50,936 bases of DNA, from contig DGEO01000020.1 in the NCBI GenBank assembly GCA_002385985.1, forward strand, positions 82,544 through 133,479, written 5' to 3'. Made by a program: the position numbers and the translations under genes. Positions 17,525 to 25,343 of the stretch are shown in pieces. The stretch is from Anaerolineaceae bacterium UBA3924. Its GTDB lineage: Bacteria; Chloroflexota; Anaerolineae; Anaerolineales; Anaerolineaceae. The stretch's first letter is position 1. Every line of letters starts with the position of its first letter. The notes below the pieces were generated by a model. It saw only the letters and a list, made by a program, of their open reading frames with translations. It was not told where the DNA came from and made no database searches.

Positions 17525-19879
17525 TTATCCTTCGCCCCCATCCGGATGCTGCGGCCGGGGCACGACCACCCGCGCCAGCGTGCCCTTCCCCGGCTGTGAG
17601 TGCAGGAACAACTCCCCGTCGATGATTTCCACCCGCTCGCGCAGCCCCAGCAGGCCCAGGTGCCCCTCGCGGGCCAGCTGAACCCAGTCCCGCGAAGTGT
17701 CAAATCCCACACCGTCGTCCTGCACGGTCAGCGCGGCCTTCTCGCCGTCCAGCTCCAGGGTGACGTGCACCTCACTGGCCCGGGCGTGCTTCATGATGTT
17801 GTTCATCAGCTCCTGGTAGATGCGGTAGAGCGCCAGGCGCAGGTCCACCGGCAGGGAACGGCGCTCGCGGGCCAGGTGCAGCTGGAACTTGATCTCCGGG
17901 TGGCGTTCTGCCAGCTGGCTGCAGTGGGTGCGGATGGCGCGGTCCAGCCCGAAGCTCATCAGCGCCGGCGGGCGCAGGTCGTGCAGCACCCGGCGGATCT
18001 CCTCCACCTGGTCCATCAGTGTGGTCTGGATTTTGCGCAGGGTCTCCTGCTTCTGCGGGTCTTCCTCCGCTTCGATGGCGTGCTGCAGGTTGAAACTGGC
18101 CACCAGCAGTTCCTGAACCGGCCCGTCGTGCAGGTCACGGGCAATCTGGATGCGCTCGGACTCGCGGTTCTCCAGCATGCGGCGCTGCACTTCCGTCTTG
18201 GCGGCGAACTCCATGCGCTGCCGCTCCAGCTGGCGCAGCTCGGTCACGTCGGTGAAAGCCACAATCAGGCCGATGACGTGGCCTTCCAGATCGCGGTACG
18301 GCTTGGCGTTGACGTCGAAATAGTGGGTCGCGCCTTCCAGGTCGAGCGCGATTTCCCGTCGCTCGCCCAGGCCGGTCTCCAGCACATGCCGCTTGAAGGC
18401 CATCAGTTCAGCCGCTACCCCAGCCGGAAAGATTTCATCGTCCCTGCGCCCAAGGACCGACTGCACGTCATAGCTGCCCCAGCTGGCGCTAATCCAGGTG
18501 TAGCGCAGATCCAGGTCGGTTGTGTAGACGAAAATCGGCGTGTCCTCCAGCGCGGCCCGGTAGCGCTGCTCGCTGGCTGCCAGTGCTTCCGAGGTGCGTA
18601 GCAGCTTCTCCTCCACCATCTTCAGATGGTGGATGTCGGTGAAGTAGCCGAACCAGCGCTCCACCCGCCCTTCCTCATCCCGCACCGGAACCGCGCGGGC
18701 CAGGTGCCAGTGATAGTCACCGTCCGCGGCGCGGAAACGGAACTCGGAACTGTAGGTTTCGCCCGTTTGGACGACAGCGTTCCACAGATCCAGCACCCGC
18801 TCGCGGTCTTCGGGATGGACCGCCTCCAGCAGCTGCCACTGGCCCTGCTCATTCAGGGTGATGTCGGGGATTTCATGAAAGCGCTGGTTGATGTAATCCA
18901 CCACGCCGTCAGCCCTGGCCGACCAGACCAGCTGCGGCATGGCGTTGGCCAGCTGGCGGAAGCGGGCCTCACTCTCCCGCAGCCGGGCCTCGATAGTCTT
19001 GCGCCGGGTGATGTCCTCGGTCGAGCCGACCACACGTACCGGCTTTCCCTGCGAATCGCGCACCACATAGCCCCGGTCATGGACGAACACCCAGTGGCCG
19101 TCCTTATGCCTGATGCGGTACTCATAGCTGTAGGTATCCGCCTCGCCTGAAGCCACCCGGTTGAATTCGGGCATGATGCGGGCGTAATCCTCCGGGTGAA
19201 TGCGCTCGCGCCACCAGCTTTCATCACCCGGAATATCGGCCACATTCACCCCCAGCAGGTCCTCAATGGCGGCGGAGTGGAAAACCGTGCCGGTGCGCAG
19301 ATCCCAGTCGTAGACCACGCCGGTGACCGCCTGGGAGGCCAGATGAAAGCGCTCCTCCATCTCCTCCAGCGCCTGGGTGATGCGCTGTAGATCCGCCAGC
19401 GCCGCTTCCAGCTCAGACACGCGCTGCAGGGCTTTGTCCAGCTGCTCTCTCAAGCCGCACTCGGCCTGGCTGTGCATCACCGCGAAGCGGATGCTGCGTT
19501 CCAGGTCCTCCGGGGTCACCTCACCGGTCACCGTGTAATGGAAGACCCCGGTTTGAACGGCCTGCAGGTTGTGCTCCCGCTCCTCTCCGCCGCCCAGAAT
19601 GACAGCCGGCAGGCGGCACCCGGCTGCGGCGATGGCCGCGGCCAGTTCCGTGCCGGGGCGGTCGGCAATCCTCCCGGCGATCAGGATGATGTCGTAGGCT
19701 TCCGTCCGGGCGGCGCGCAGCCCCTCGTCCCACTGTCTGGCCCATTCCAGAATGTAGCGGCCGGGGCGGACCCTGTTGAGGTCCTGCTGGATTTGATAAA
19801 ACGTCTCCGGATTCGCATCCACTACCAGGATGCGCCAGATGTAATCGTTCACCTGCTGGTTACCAATTGGGTCAGACAT
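17525..19879 (-). CDS. Soluble multi-PAS sensor histidine kinase with degenerate receiver
   Basis: This 784-residue cytoplasmic kinase has, in order, a receiver-like domain (about residues 14-140), a short coiled coil, three PAS/PAC units (about 175-310, 310-430 and 440-560), a HisKA_3 segment with the His in ESERIQIARDLHDGPVQELL, and HATPase_c (LMNNIMKHARAS, DDGVGFD, GHLGLLGLRERVEIIDG). The receiver-like domain appears dead: the first acidic pair reads VVDAN, the phospho-acceptor position reads IILIAGRIAD with Ala for Asp, and the usual Lys is Thr. The ATG at 19879 has GAGGAAG just upstream. It lies on the same strand as, and 80 bases upstream of, the second kinase-regulator pair. Confidence 0.9.
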   Translation of the reverse strand: MSDPIGNQQVNDYIWRILVVDANPETFYQIQQDLNRVRPGRYILEWARQWDEGLRAARTEAYDIILIAGRIADRPGTELAAAIAAAGCRLPAVILGGGEEREHNLQAVQTGVFHYTVTGEVTPEDLERSIRFAVMHSQAECGLREQLDKALQRVSELEAALADLQRITQALEEMEERFHLASQAVTGVVYDWDLRTGTVFHSAAIEDLLGVNVADIPGDESWWRERIHPEDYARIMPEFNRVASGEADTYSYEYRIRHKDGHWVFVHDRGYVVRDSQGKPVRVVGSTEDITRRKTIEARLRESEARFRQLANAMPQLVWSARADGVVDYINQRFHEIPDITLNEQGQWQLLEAVHPEDRERVLDLWNAVVQTGETYSSEFRFRAADGDYHWHLARAVPVRDEEGRVERWFGYFTDIHHLKMVEEKLLRTSEALAASEQRYRAALEDTPIFVYTTDLDLRYTWISASWGSYDVQSVLGRRDDEIFPAGVAAELMAFKRHVLETGLGERREIALDLEGATHYFDVNAKPYRDLEGHVIGLIVAFTDVTELRQLERQRMEFAAKTEVQRRMLENRESERIQIARDLHDGPVQELLVASFNLQHAIEAEEDPQKQETLRKIQTTLMDQVEEIRRVLHDLRPPALMSFGLDRAIRTHCSQLAERHPEIKFQLHLARERRSLPVDLRLALYRIYQELMNNIMKHARASEVHVTLELDGEKAALTVQDDGVGFDTSRDWVQLAREGHLGLLGLRERVEIIDGELFLHSQPGKGTLARVVVPRPQHPDGGEG

Positions 19880-20077
19880 GTCTTCCTCACCAGGCGCACC
19901 CCTGCGCCAATCGATGACCAACCCACACCGGCCGGCTGGCCGGTTTCATCGGTAATCGCAGCCCGTTAATGACCGGTATTCGCCATGGCAATGATCATTC
20001 CCCCTGGATTGTTATCTTTATTGATTTTTTATCATTCTAGCATAAACGCCAGCAGCGGCTCAATCAATAAGAGGTTT

Positions 20078-21298
20078 CTACCTCCCCTCCGGGTCCATCT
20101 CCCGCACCGCGTAGGAGAACCCGTACCCGGCCAGCCGCTCGAGGAAGGGCAGAGGATCGAATGCTTCCGGGGGCAGCACCCCGCTCCCCTGCCAGATGCC
20201 CTCGGCCAGCAGTTCCAGCCCGATGACCGCGTTCACGCCCGTCTGGGCGACCACCGCCTGGCAGCCATAGCGCTCCATACACTCCTGATTATCGGCTACC
20301 TGGTACAGGTACACCTGGCGGGGTTTCCCGTCCTTTTCGCCCTTCACCCAGGTTCCTGCGCAGGTTTTGCCCACCATGCGCGGCCCCAGATGCGCCGGGT
20401 CGGGCAGCAGCGCGGCCACCACGTCGCGCGGCGCCACCTGCACCCCTTTCACCGATACTGGGTCGGTACGGTCCAGCCCGAGCAGCTTGAGCGTCTTCAA
20501 CACCTGGATGAATTCTTCCCCCAGCCCGTACTTGAAGGTCACCCGCCGGGCTGGCACCCAGCGAGGAATGAGCAGCACTTCCTCGTGCTCCACGTTGACG
20601 CACTGCTGCGTGCCGATGCCCTCCGGAAAGTCGAACACCTCCGGCTCGGAGAACGGCTCGGTGGTGTACCAGCCGCGCCCCTGCTCCCAGATCACCGGCG
20701 GGTTGAGGCATTCTTCAATCGTGGTCCATATGGAGAAGTTGGGCGCGAAGGGATACCCCTCCACCTGCAGGTTGGACCCGTCCCGCACGCCGATTTCTTC
20801 AATCTCATCGAAAAGGTGATCGCGGGCGTAGCGGGCAAACACGTCCGAGAGGCCCGGCTCCACGCCCAGGCCCACCAGCGCCAGCAGCCCCCTGCGCTCC
20901 CATTCGGCTGCCTTTTCAAACTGCAGATCGCCCAGCTTGATCCCGGGCCGGCGGTAGGGATCCTCCGGGTGCGGGCAGGAGAGCGACAGCGCCATGTCCA
21001 GATAATGGCAGCCGGCGGACAGGGCAGCGTCCAGGATGGGCAGGTTGAAGCGCGGATCGCAGGCGTTCAGCACCAGGTCCGCGCCGTGCCTGCGGGCCAG
21101 CGCCTCCACCTGAGCGCGGTCGGCGGCGTCGACCTGCTCCACCGGGAAGCGCCTCTCATCCCCCAGCCGGGCCTGCACCTCGCGTACCCGGGCCAGGTTG
21201 TAATCGGCCAGCACCATTTTGTCCAGCCAGGGACGCCTGCAGGCCATCACAGCGATGGCTTCACCCACACCCCCTGTCCCTACCAGCAGTATGTTCAT
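20078..21298 (-). CDS. Saccharopine dehydrogenase-family oxidoreductase
   Basis: This 406-residue NAD(P)-dependent enzyme begins with the Rossmann turn NILLVGTGGVGEAIAVMACR, followed by LADYNLARVREV. DLVLNACDPRFNLPILDAAL and YLDMALSLS match the conserved active-domain region of the family, and the length fits the lysine-type/carboxynorspermidine synthase group (about 400 residues). Possible activities are saccharopine, carboxynorspermidine or a related amino-acid imine reduction; sequence alone cannot decide. It lies 43 bases downstream of an Lrp-type regulator on the same strand, supporting a role in amino-acid metabolism. Confidence 0.85.
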   Translation of the reverse strand: MNILLVGTGGVGEAIAVMACRRPWLDKMVLADYNLARVREVQARLGDERRFPVEQVDAADRAQVEALARRHGADLVLNACDPRFNLPILDAALSAGCHYLDMALSLSCPHPEDPYRRPGIKLGDLQFEKAAEWERRGLLALVGLGVEPGLSDVFARYARDHLFDEIEEIGVRDGSNLQVEGYPFAPNFSIWTTIEECLNPPVIWEQGRGWYTTEPFSEPEVFDFPEGIGTQQCVNVEHEEVLLIPRWVPARRVTFKYGLGEEFIQVLKTLKLLGLDRTDPVSVKGVQVAPRDVVAALLPDPAHLGPRMVGKTCAGTWVKGEKDGKPRQVYLYQVADNQECMERYGCQAVVAQTGVNAVIGLELLAEGIWQGSGVLPPEAFDPLPFLERLAGYGFSYAVREMDPEGR

Positions 21299-21341
21299 AC
21301 ACCTGTCCTTGAACGTTGACGGGTAACAGGCCGCCGGTGAA

Positions 21342-21827
21342 TCAGCGGCCGTCCGGCAGGATTACCGACTCGGGCAGCGACCACTGCGAGTCGTCCTTGA
21401 TGATCATGGGCACAAAGGAAGTGGAAGTGCGCCGCACGCCGGGCAGCGCGGCGATCACGTTGGTGACGAAAGCGTAGATCTCGCGGTAATCGTGCGCCAC
21501 GACCTGGATGGAGACGTCGCGCTCGCCCGTTGAGCAGGCCACATAGGTCACATTGTCATATTCGGCCACCCGGTGAGCCAGCTCCATGATCTGCCCCGGT
21601 TCGACTTCGATGAAGATATCGGCGATCACCGGAAAGCCGATGGCCTGAGGATTGACCCGGGCGCTGATGGAAATGACCCCGGCATCCAGCAGCCGCTTGA
21701 TGCGGTAGCGCACCATGCGCTCCGTGGCCCCCTCGATCTTCTCGGCGATTTCCTTGCTGGGCATGCGCCCATCCTCGGCCAGCAGGTCGACGATCTTCTT
21801 GTCCAGACGATCCAGCTTCAATTTCAT
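21342..21827 (-). CDS. Lrp/AsnC-family transcriptional regulator
   Basis: This 161-residue regulator has the AsnC-type helix-turn-helix (LDKKIVDLLAEDGRMPSKEI, then TERMVRYRIKRLLDAGVI, about residues 8-50) and a C-terminal ligand-binding RAM domain (ADIFIEVEPGQIMELAHRVA through RTSTSFVPMIIK). AGGAACAGG precedes the ATG at 21827. It probably controls the dehydrogenase gene that follows it, in response to an amino acid (inference from family behaviour and neighbourhood). The final residues extend a little beyond the usual domain end. Confidence 0.9.
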   Translation of the reverse strand: MKLKLDRLDKKIVDLLAEDGRMPSKEIAEKIEGATERMVRYRIKRLLDAGVISISARVNPQAIGFPVIADIFIEVEPGQIMELAHRVAEYDNVTYVACSTGERDVSIQVVAHDYREIYAFVTNVIAALPGVRRTSTSFVPMIIKDDSQWSLPESVILPDGR

Positions 21828-21937
21828 GCCTGTTCCTCGCTCGTGGTTTTACTATACTACGTCATGGTCTAATTATATGTCGAATTCAGACAAAAATGGT
21901 TTGCAATTTGACAGATTCAACAAAGTTGGAGAATCAA

Positions 21938-21969
21938 AAGAGCGCCGGTTCGCCCGAACCCGCGCTCTT
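21938..21969 (-). terminator. Terminator of the DEAD-box helicase gene
   Basis: A stem of AAGAGCGC and GCGCTCTT-type arms with a further GGTTCG/CGAACC helix (one mismatch) is followed by TTTT on the minus strand. It lies 20 bases after the helicase stop. Confidence 0.75.
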
Positions 21970-21988
21970 CGCTGATCCTCGGTCAGCT

Positions 21989-23689
21989 TTAATTGGCCAG
22001 TTTCAACGTAACCGGCCGCCCCCGCAGCGAGTATTTGCCGCTGCTTTCCGCCAGCACGCGAGAAACGTGCTGCTCGGAGACATCTACAAAGGTGTGATCG
22101 CGACGGATGTCGATCTCGCCGATCGCCCGGCCGGGAATGCCGACCTCGCTGGCGATCGCGCCGACCACATCACCCGGGCGCACGCCCTGCGCTCCGCCCA
22201 GGTTCATCCACAGGCGCACCATGCCGGGCTCACGGTGGTTTCCCCGCCCGCGCTGCGCCGGATAGGCTTCCTGGCGCTCGTACTTCCGGCCTCGCGGCGC
22301 ACGCTTCTCGAAAGCGTTCTCGCGTCCGGTGAACTTGCGCTGCTCGCGGCGATCTCTCTTCTCGGCGGTCACCGGCTCGAGTTCTTCCGCCGGCAGGGCA
22401 GCCTCACCGGCCCGCGCCATGCGAATGGCCGCCAGAGCCACCTGGACCGGGTCCAGACCCGATTCCATCAGGCGGTTGACCAGGGCCATTTCAGCCTCGC
22501 TGCCGCCCTCGGCAGCCATCTCGCTCAGCCGGCTGGCAAAGCGCTCGTCGCGCCGCGCCTGCAGCTCCTCGAGGGAGGGCACGCGGTGCTCCTGAATAGG
22601 CTGGCGGATGTAGCTTTCGATCATCTTCAGGCGGCGGCGTTCGGCCGGCGCAAGGAAAGTGATCGCCGTGCCGGTGCGCCCGGCCCGGCCGGTGCGGCCA
22701 ATGCGGTGCACGTAATCTTCCGGATCGAGGGGCACGTCGTAGTTGAAAACATGCGACACGGCCTCGATATCCAGCCCGCGGGCGGCCACGTCCGTCGCCA
22801 CCACCAGGGTGAGCGCCTGCCGGCGGAAGCGGTTGAGCACGTACTCGCGTCGCGACTGGTTCAGGTCGCCGTGCAGCGCTTCCACCGCCAGCCCGCGCGA
22901 GGCCAGCTCGTCGGCCAGTTCCTGGGCGCGCGCCTTGGTGCGCGCGAAGATCAGGCCCTGGGTCAGGTCTTCCACCTCCAGCAGGCGGATCAGCGCGGCC
23001 GTCTTGTCCCTGTCGCGCACCATGTAATAGCGCTGCTCAATACCTTCCACCGTCGGGCGCGAGGGGCTCAGGTTGAAGCGGGCCGGGTTTTCCATAAAGC
23101 GCTCGCCCAGCTTGCGCACCACCTCGGGCAGCGTCGCTGAAAACAAAGCCATCTGGCGCTGCTCTGGAAGCTGGTCCAGAATGGATTCCACATCTTCAAT
23201 GAAACCCATTTCCAGCATTTCGTCGGCTTCATCGATGACCAGGTAGCGCACCTGGCTCAAATCCAGCACGCCCTGCCGGATCAGGTCCAGCAGGCGGCCC
23301 GGGGTGCCGACGACCACGTCCACGCCGCGCTTCAGCTGGGTTTTCTGCACGGTATAGGACTGCCCGCCGTACACCGGCAGAACGCGCAGGTCCATGCCGG
23401 CCGCCATCTGGCTGGCAGCCGTGGAGACCTGTACCGCCAGCTCGCGGGTCGGCGCCAAAATCAGAGCCTGCACCGTCCCCTGACCGGGAGTCAGCTGCTG
23501 CAGCATGGGCAGGACGAAGGCAGCCGTCTTTCCGGTGCCCGTCTGCGCCTGCGCGATCACATTGCGGCCTTCCAGCAGCGCCGGGATCGCCACCTGCTGC
23601 ACAGGGGTGGGCTGCTCAAAGCCCATCTGCTCGATGGACTGGATGAGCTCGGGGAGCAGGCCAAATTCAGTAAACAAATCAACAGACAT
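21989..23689 (-). CDS. DEAD-box ATP-dependent RNA helicase (CshA/DeaD type)
   Basis: This 566-residue helicase unwinds RNA duplexes, typically in ribosome assembly, mRNA decay or cold adaptation. The Q motif and Walker A (QQVAIPALLEGRNVI, AQTGTGKT), PTRELAVQV, VIDEADEMLEMG, LFSATLPEVV, VATDVAARGLDIEAV and HRIGRTGRAGRTGTA appear in order. A Lys/Arg/Glu-rich linker (about residues 435-480) precedes a DbpA-type RNA-binding domain (VRLWMNLGGAQGVRPGDVVG through SLRGRPVTLKLAN). The ATG at 23689 has GGAGAAG upstream. The mRNA leader contains a 5' hairpin and an intrinsic terminator, suggesting attenuation. Confidence 0.95.
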   Translation of the reverse strand: MSVDLFTEFGLLPELIQSIEQMGFEQPTPVQQVAIPALLEGRNVIAQAQTGTGKTAAFVLPMLQQLTPGQGTVQALILAPTRELAVQVSTAASQMAAGMDLRVLPVYGGQSYTVQKTQLKRGVDVVVGTPGRLLDLIRQGVLDLSQVRYLVIDEADEMLEMGFIEDVESILDQLPEQRQMALFSATLPEVVRKLGERFMENPARFNLSPSRPTVEGIEQRYYMVRDRDKTAALIRLLEVEDLTQGLIFARTKARAQELADELASRGLAVEALHGDLNQSRREYVLNRFRRQALTLVVATDVAARGLDIEAVSHVFNYDVPLDPEDYVHRIGRTGRAGRTGTAITFLAPAERRRLKMIESYIRQPIQEHRVPSLEELQARRDERFASRLSEMAAEGGSEAEMALVNRLMESGLDPVQVALAAIRMARAGEAALPAEELEPVTAEKRDRREQRKFTGRENAFEKRAPRGRKYERQEAYPAQRGRGNHREPGMVRLWMNLGGAQGVRPGDVVGAIASEVGIPGRAIGEIDIRRDHTFVDVSEQHVSRVLAESSGKYSLRGRPVTLKLAN

Positions 23690-23715
23690 TTCTTCTCCAA
23701 AACGCGTTTGCACGC

Positions 23716-23745
23716 AAAAACGCCCCGCCGGAACCGGCGAGGCGT
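23716..23745 (-). terminator. Intrinsic terminator inside the helicase leader (attenuator candidate)
   Basis: On the minus strand an 11-bp stem with one G-U pair (arms at 23735-23745 and 23720-23730, loop GTTC) is followed by a T-run (complement of 23716-23720). It lies after the helicase promoter and 27 bases before the ATG, with no other minus-strand gene upstream to terminate. Confidence 0.65.
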
Positions 23746-23769
23746 GGGTATCCAGGCACGATTACTGCT

Positions 23770-23788
23770 CTGGCAGGTGATCTGCCAG
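23770..23788 (-). promoter_or_regulatory. Perfect hairpin at the predicted 5' end of the helicase mRNA
   Basis: CTGGCAG and CTGCCAG pair around a 5-base loop, starting at the predicted transcription start. It could stabilise the mRNA or form part of the attenuation switch with the terminator at 23716-23745. Confidence 0.5.
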
Positions 23789-23794
23789 CGCCTG

Positions 23795-23822
23795 ATTATA
23801 CCATTACATAGGCGGTTGGCAA
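23795..23822 (-). promoter_or_regulatory. Promoter of the DEAD-box helicase gene
   Basis: Reading the minus strand, TTGCCA (23822-23817) and TATAAT (23800-23795) are separated by 16 bases. The start point would be near 23788 and the leader about 100 bases. Confidence 0.65.
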
Positions 23823-23951
23823 TCCCCGGCGGGGAATTTGCTCCGATCCAGTTTTCGGAGGATTTCTAGTGGTGGAGCATTCGTTGGTGCTCCCGATCAT
23901 TGTAAGGGAAAGGGAGAGCAGCCGCCAACCCATTCCCCATCTGAACCATGG

Positions 23952-24043
23952 GCAAAGCCCATGGGGGCAGGTGGGGGATGGGGTGATCCCTCTCTCGAGG
24001 TGGAGGCGATGAGCAAAGCCCATGGGGGCAGGTGGGGGATGGG
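23952..24043. repeat. Two direct copies of a 31-base G-rich repeat
   Basis: A 31-base sequence beginning GCAAAGCCCATGGG and ending GGGGGATGGG occurs at 23952-23982 and again at 24013-24043, a 61-base period. Both copies lie upstream of the metQ promoter within the 23690-24353 non-coding gap. They are very G-rich on the plus strand, with runs of five G. No coding sense is apparent. They may be a slipped duplication or an intergenic repeat family. Confidence 0.7.
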
Positions 24044-24064
24044 TAAACAACCTCCCTTCTCCTG

Positions 24065-24093
24065 TTGACACTCCCGGTAAAGATATGTACAAT
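24065..24093 (+). promoter_or_regulatory. Promoter of the metQ leader
   Basis: TTGACA (24065-24070) and TACAAT (24088-24093) are separated by 17 bases, close to the ideal sigma-70 consensus. Transcription would begin near 24100, leaving a leader of about 250 bases before metQ. Confidence 0.75.
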
Positions 24094-24099
24094 TCAGTC

Positions 24100-24320
24100 C
24101 ATGTTTGCGAAGACGAGCACCATGATGATGCCGGGTATGTGCCTATGGTTGATGGATAGGCGATGGTGCTCGTTTCCTCGCAGAATCGGTGTACCCGCCG
24201 GATGAACGCAGGAAACGAACCCATCGCCTTTTCCCCGTAATGTGAGGATGGACCGGTGGGCTCGTCATAACAACGAAGCAGTATTGCCTATCTGCCGCCG
24301 GACCATCAGGCGGCTTTTTC
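24100..24320 (+). promoter_or_regulatory. Structured leader RNA upstream of metQ; riboswitch candidate of unknown class
   Basis: The leader can fold in alternative ways. ACGAGCACCAT (24113-24123) is fully complementary to ATGGTGCTCGT (about 24161-24171), with a GCCTAT/ATAGGC hairpin inside. In a competing fold GGCGATGG pairs with CCATCGCC and CGTTTCCT with AGGAAACG, enclosing a Gly/Cyt-rich loop. GATGGACCGGTGG (about 24247-24259) can pair with the 5' arm of the terminator at 24294-24319 and its loop (about 24296-24308). I do not recognise the conserved cores of SAM-I, SAM-II or a canonical T-box. The likely ligand, from context, is methionine, SAM or a related metabolite (inference). Confidence 0.55.
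24294..24319 (+). terminator. Intrinsic terminator in the metQ leader
   Basis: GCCGCC and GGCGGC flank a 9-base loop and are followed by TTTTT, then CGTTTTT. It lies 34 bases upstream of the metQ start and downstream of the promoter, so it must be conditionally bypassed for metQ to be expressed. Confidence 0.8.
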
Positions 24321-24353
24321 GTTTTTATTCTTAGAAATCGTAGAGAGGTAACC

Positions 24354-25235
24354 ATGAATACTCGTCATCTCATCAATACCAGGCAGACCCCCGCCACTCG
24401 CGTTTCCGCTCGCCTGCTCACGGCGCTGCTTGCCGTCAGCCTGCTCCTCGGCGCCTGCACCGCCGCTCCTCAGAGCCCGGCCGGACAGTCGGGCGCAGCC
24501 GGCAGCGAACCCATTCAGCTCACCGTCGGCGCTTCTCCGGTTCCCCACGGCGACATCCTGCGCTTCGTCCAGGACAACCTGGCCGCGGACGCCGGAATCG
24601 TGCTGACCATCGTCGAGTTCACCGACTACGTGCAGCCCAACCTGGCCCTGCGAGACGGCACAATCGACGCTAACTTCTTCCAGCACCGCCCTTATATGGA
24701 GGACTTCGCCGCCGAGCACGGCATCGATATGGTCGCAGTGGCGGATGTGCACATCGAGCCGCTGGGCATTTACTCCCGCAAGATCGACTCGCTGGACGCT
24801 ATTCCGGACAACGCGGTGGTGTCCATCCCCAACGACTCGACCAATTCCGGGCGGGCTCTGCGCCTGCTGGAAGCCAACGGCCTGATCCGTCTGAGCGACG
24901 AAGCCGGGATCACCGCAACCGTGCGGGACATCGTGGACAACCCGAAGAACCTGGACATCCGCGAGCTGGAAGCGGCGCAGCTGGCCCGCTCGCTGGATGA
25001 CGTCACCATCGCGGTGATCAACGGCAACTACGCCCTGCAGGCTGATCTGGTCCCCGGCGAGGACGCGCTGGCCCTGGAGACCGGCGTGGACAACCCCTAC
25101 GCCAACGTGCTGACCGTGCTCACCGAGCGGCAGAATGACGAGGGCATCCAGATCCTGGCCCGGCTGCTGACCTCGCCAGAGGTGAAGCAGTTCATCGAAG
25201 AGAACTACCAGGGCTCGGTCATCCCGGCCTTCTAG
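24354..25235 (+). CDS. metQ: Methionine-type ABC importer, binding lipoprotein MetQ (NlpA family)
   Basis: This 293-residue lipoprotein captures methionine or a related amino acid outside the membrane. The signal peptide ends in the lipobox LLLGAC at about residue 34. The mature part has the NlpA/MetQ signatures TVGASPVPHGDILRFVQ, EFTDYVQPNLALRDGTIDAN and FFQHRPYMEDF, and the late VIPAF end. AGAGG lies 6 bases before the ATG. It is the first gene of metQ-metN-metI and follows a terminator-bearing leader. A strong hairpin after the stop separates it from metN. Confidence 0.92.
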   Translation: MNTRHLINTRQTPATRVSARLLTALLAVSLLLGACTAAPQSPAGQSGAAGSEPIQLTVGASPVPHGDILRFVQDNLAADAGIVLTIVEFTDYVQPNLALRDGTIDANFFQHRPYMEDFAAEHGIDMVAVADVHIEPLGIYSRKIDSLDAIPDNAVVSIPNDSTNSGRALRLLEANGLIRLSDEAGITATVRDIVDNPKNLDIRELEAAQLARSLDDVTIAVINGNYALQADLVPGEDALALETGVDNPYANVLTVLTERQNDEGIQILARLLTSPEVKQFIEENYQGSVIPAF

Positions 25236-25283
25236 GAAGCGGCCAGCGTCGATGTCGCATCCCAGTCTTTCACACACCCGTGT

Positions 25284-25311
25284 CTCAGAGAGGGAGCAGT
25301 CCCTCTCTGAG
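25284..25311 (+). repeat. 12-bp perfect hairpin between metQ and metN
   Basis: CTCAGAGAGGGA and TCCCTCTCTGAG flank GCAG. There is no U-run, so a processing or 3'-stabilising role for the metQ message is more likely than full termination. It would favour excess binding protein over the ATPase and permease. Confidence 0.65.
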
Positions 25312-25343
25312 GCCAACAGCATAGCACCCGCCGAGGACGGCCG

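Noticed and set aside
16269..17681. 470-codon plus-strand open frame across the sensor kinase
   Set aside because: Composition is Gln/Gly/His-rich antisense to clear kinase motifs; no ribosome site or domain.
8029..21298. A single lysine operon of lysA and the saccharopine-dehydrogenase-like gene
   Set aside because: They are 11 kb apart with unrelated genes between, and the second enzyme may act on another substrate.
24153..24225. Fluoride (crcB) or SAM-I riboswitch
   Set aside because: GGCGATGG resembles the fluoride aptamer start and GGATGAA a K-turn, but the remaining conserved core bases of either class are missing.
24241..24262. Canonical T-box sequence before metQ
   Set aside because: GGATGGACCGGTGG only loosely resembles AGGGTGGNACCGCG, and a specifier loop with a methionine codon could not be placed with confidence.
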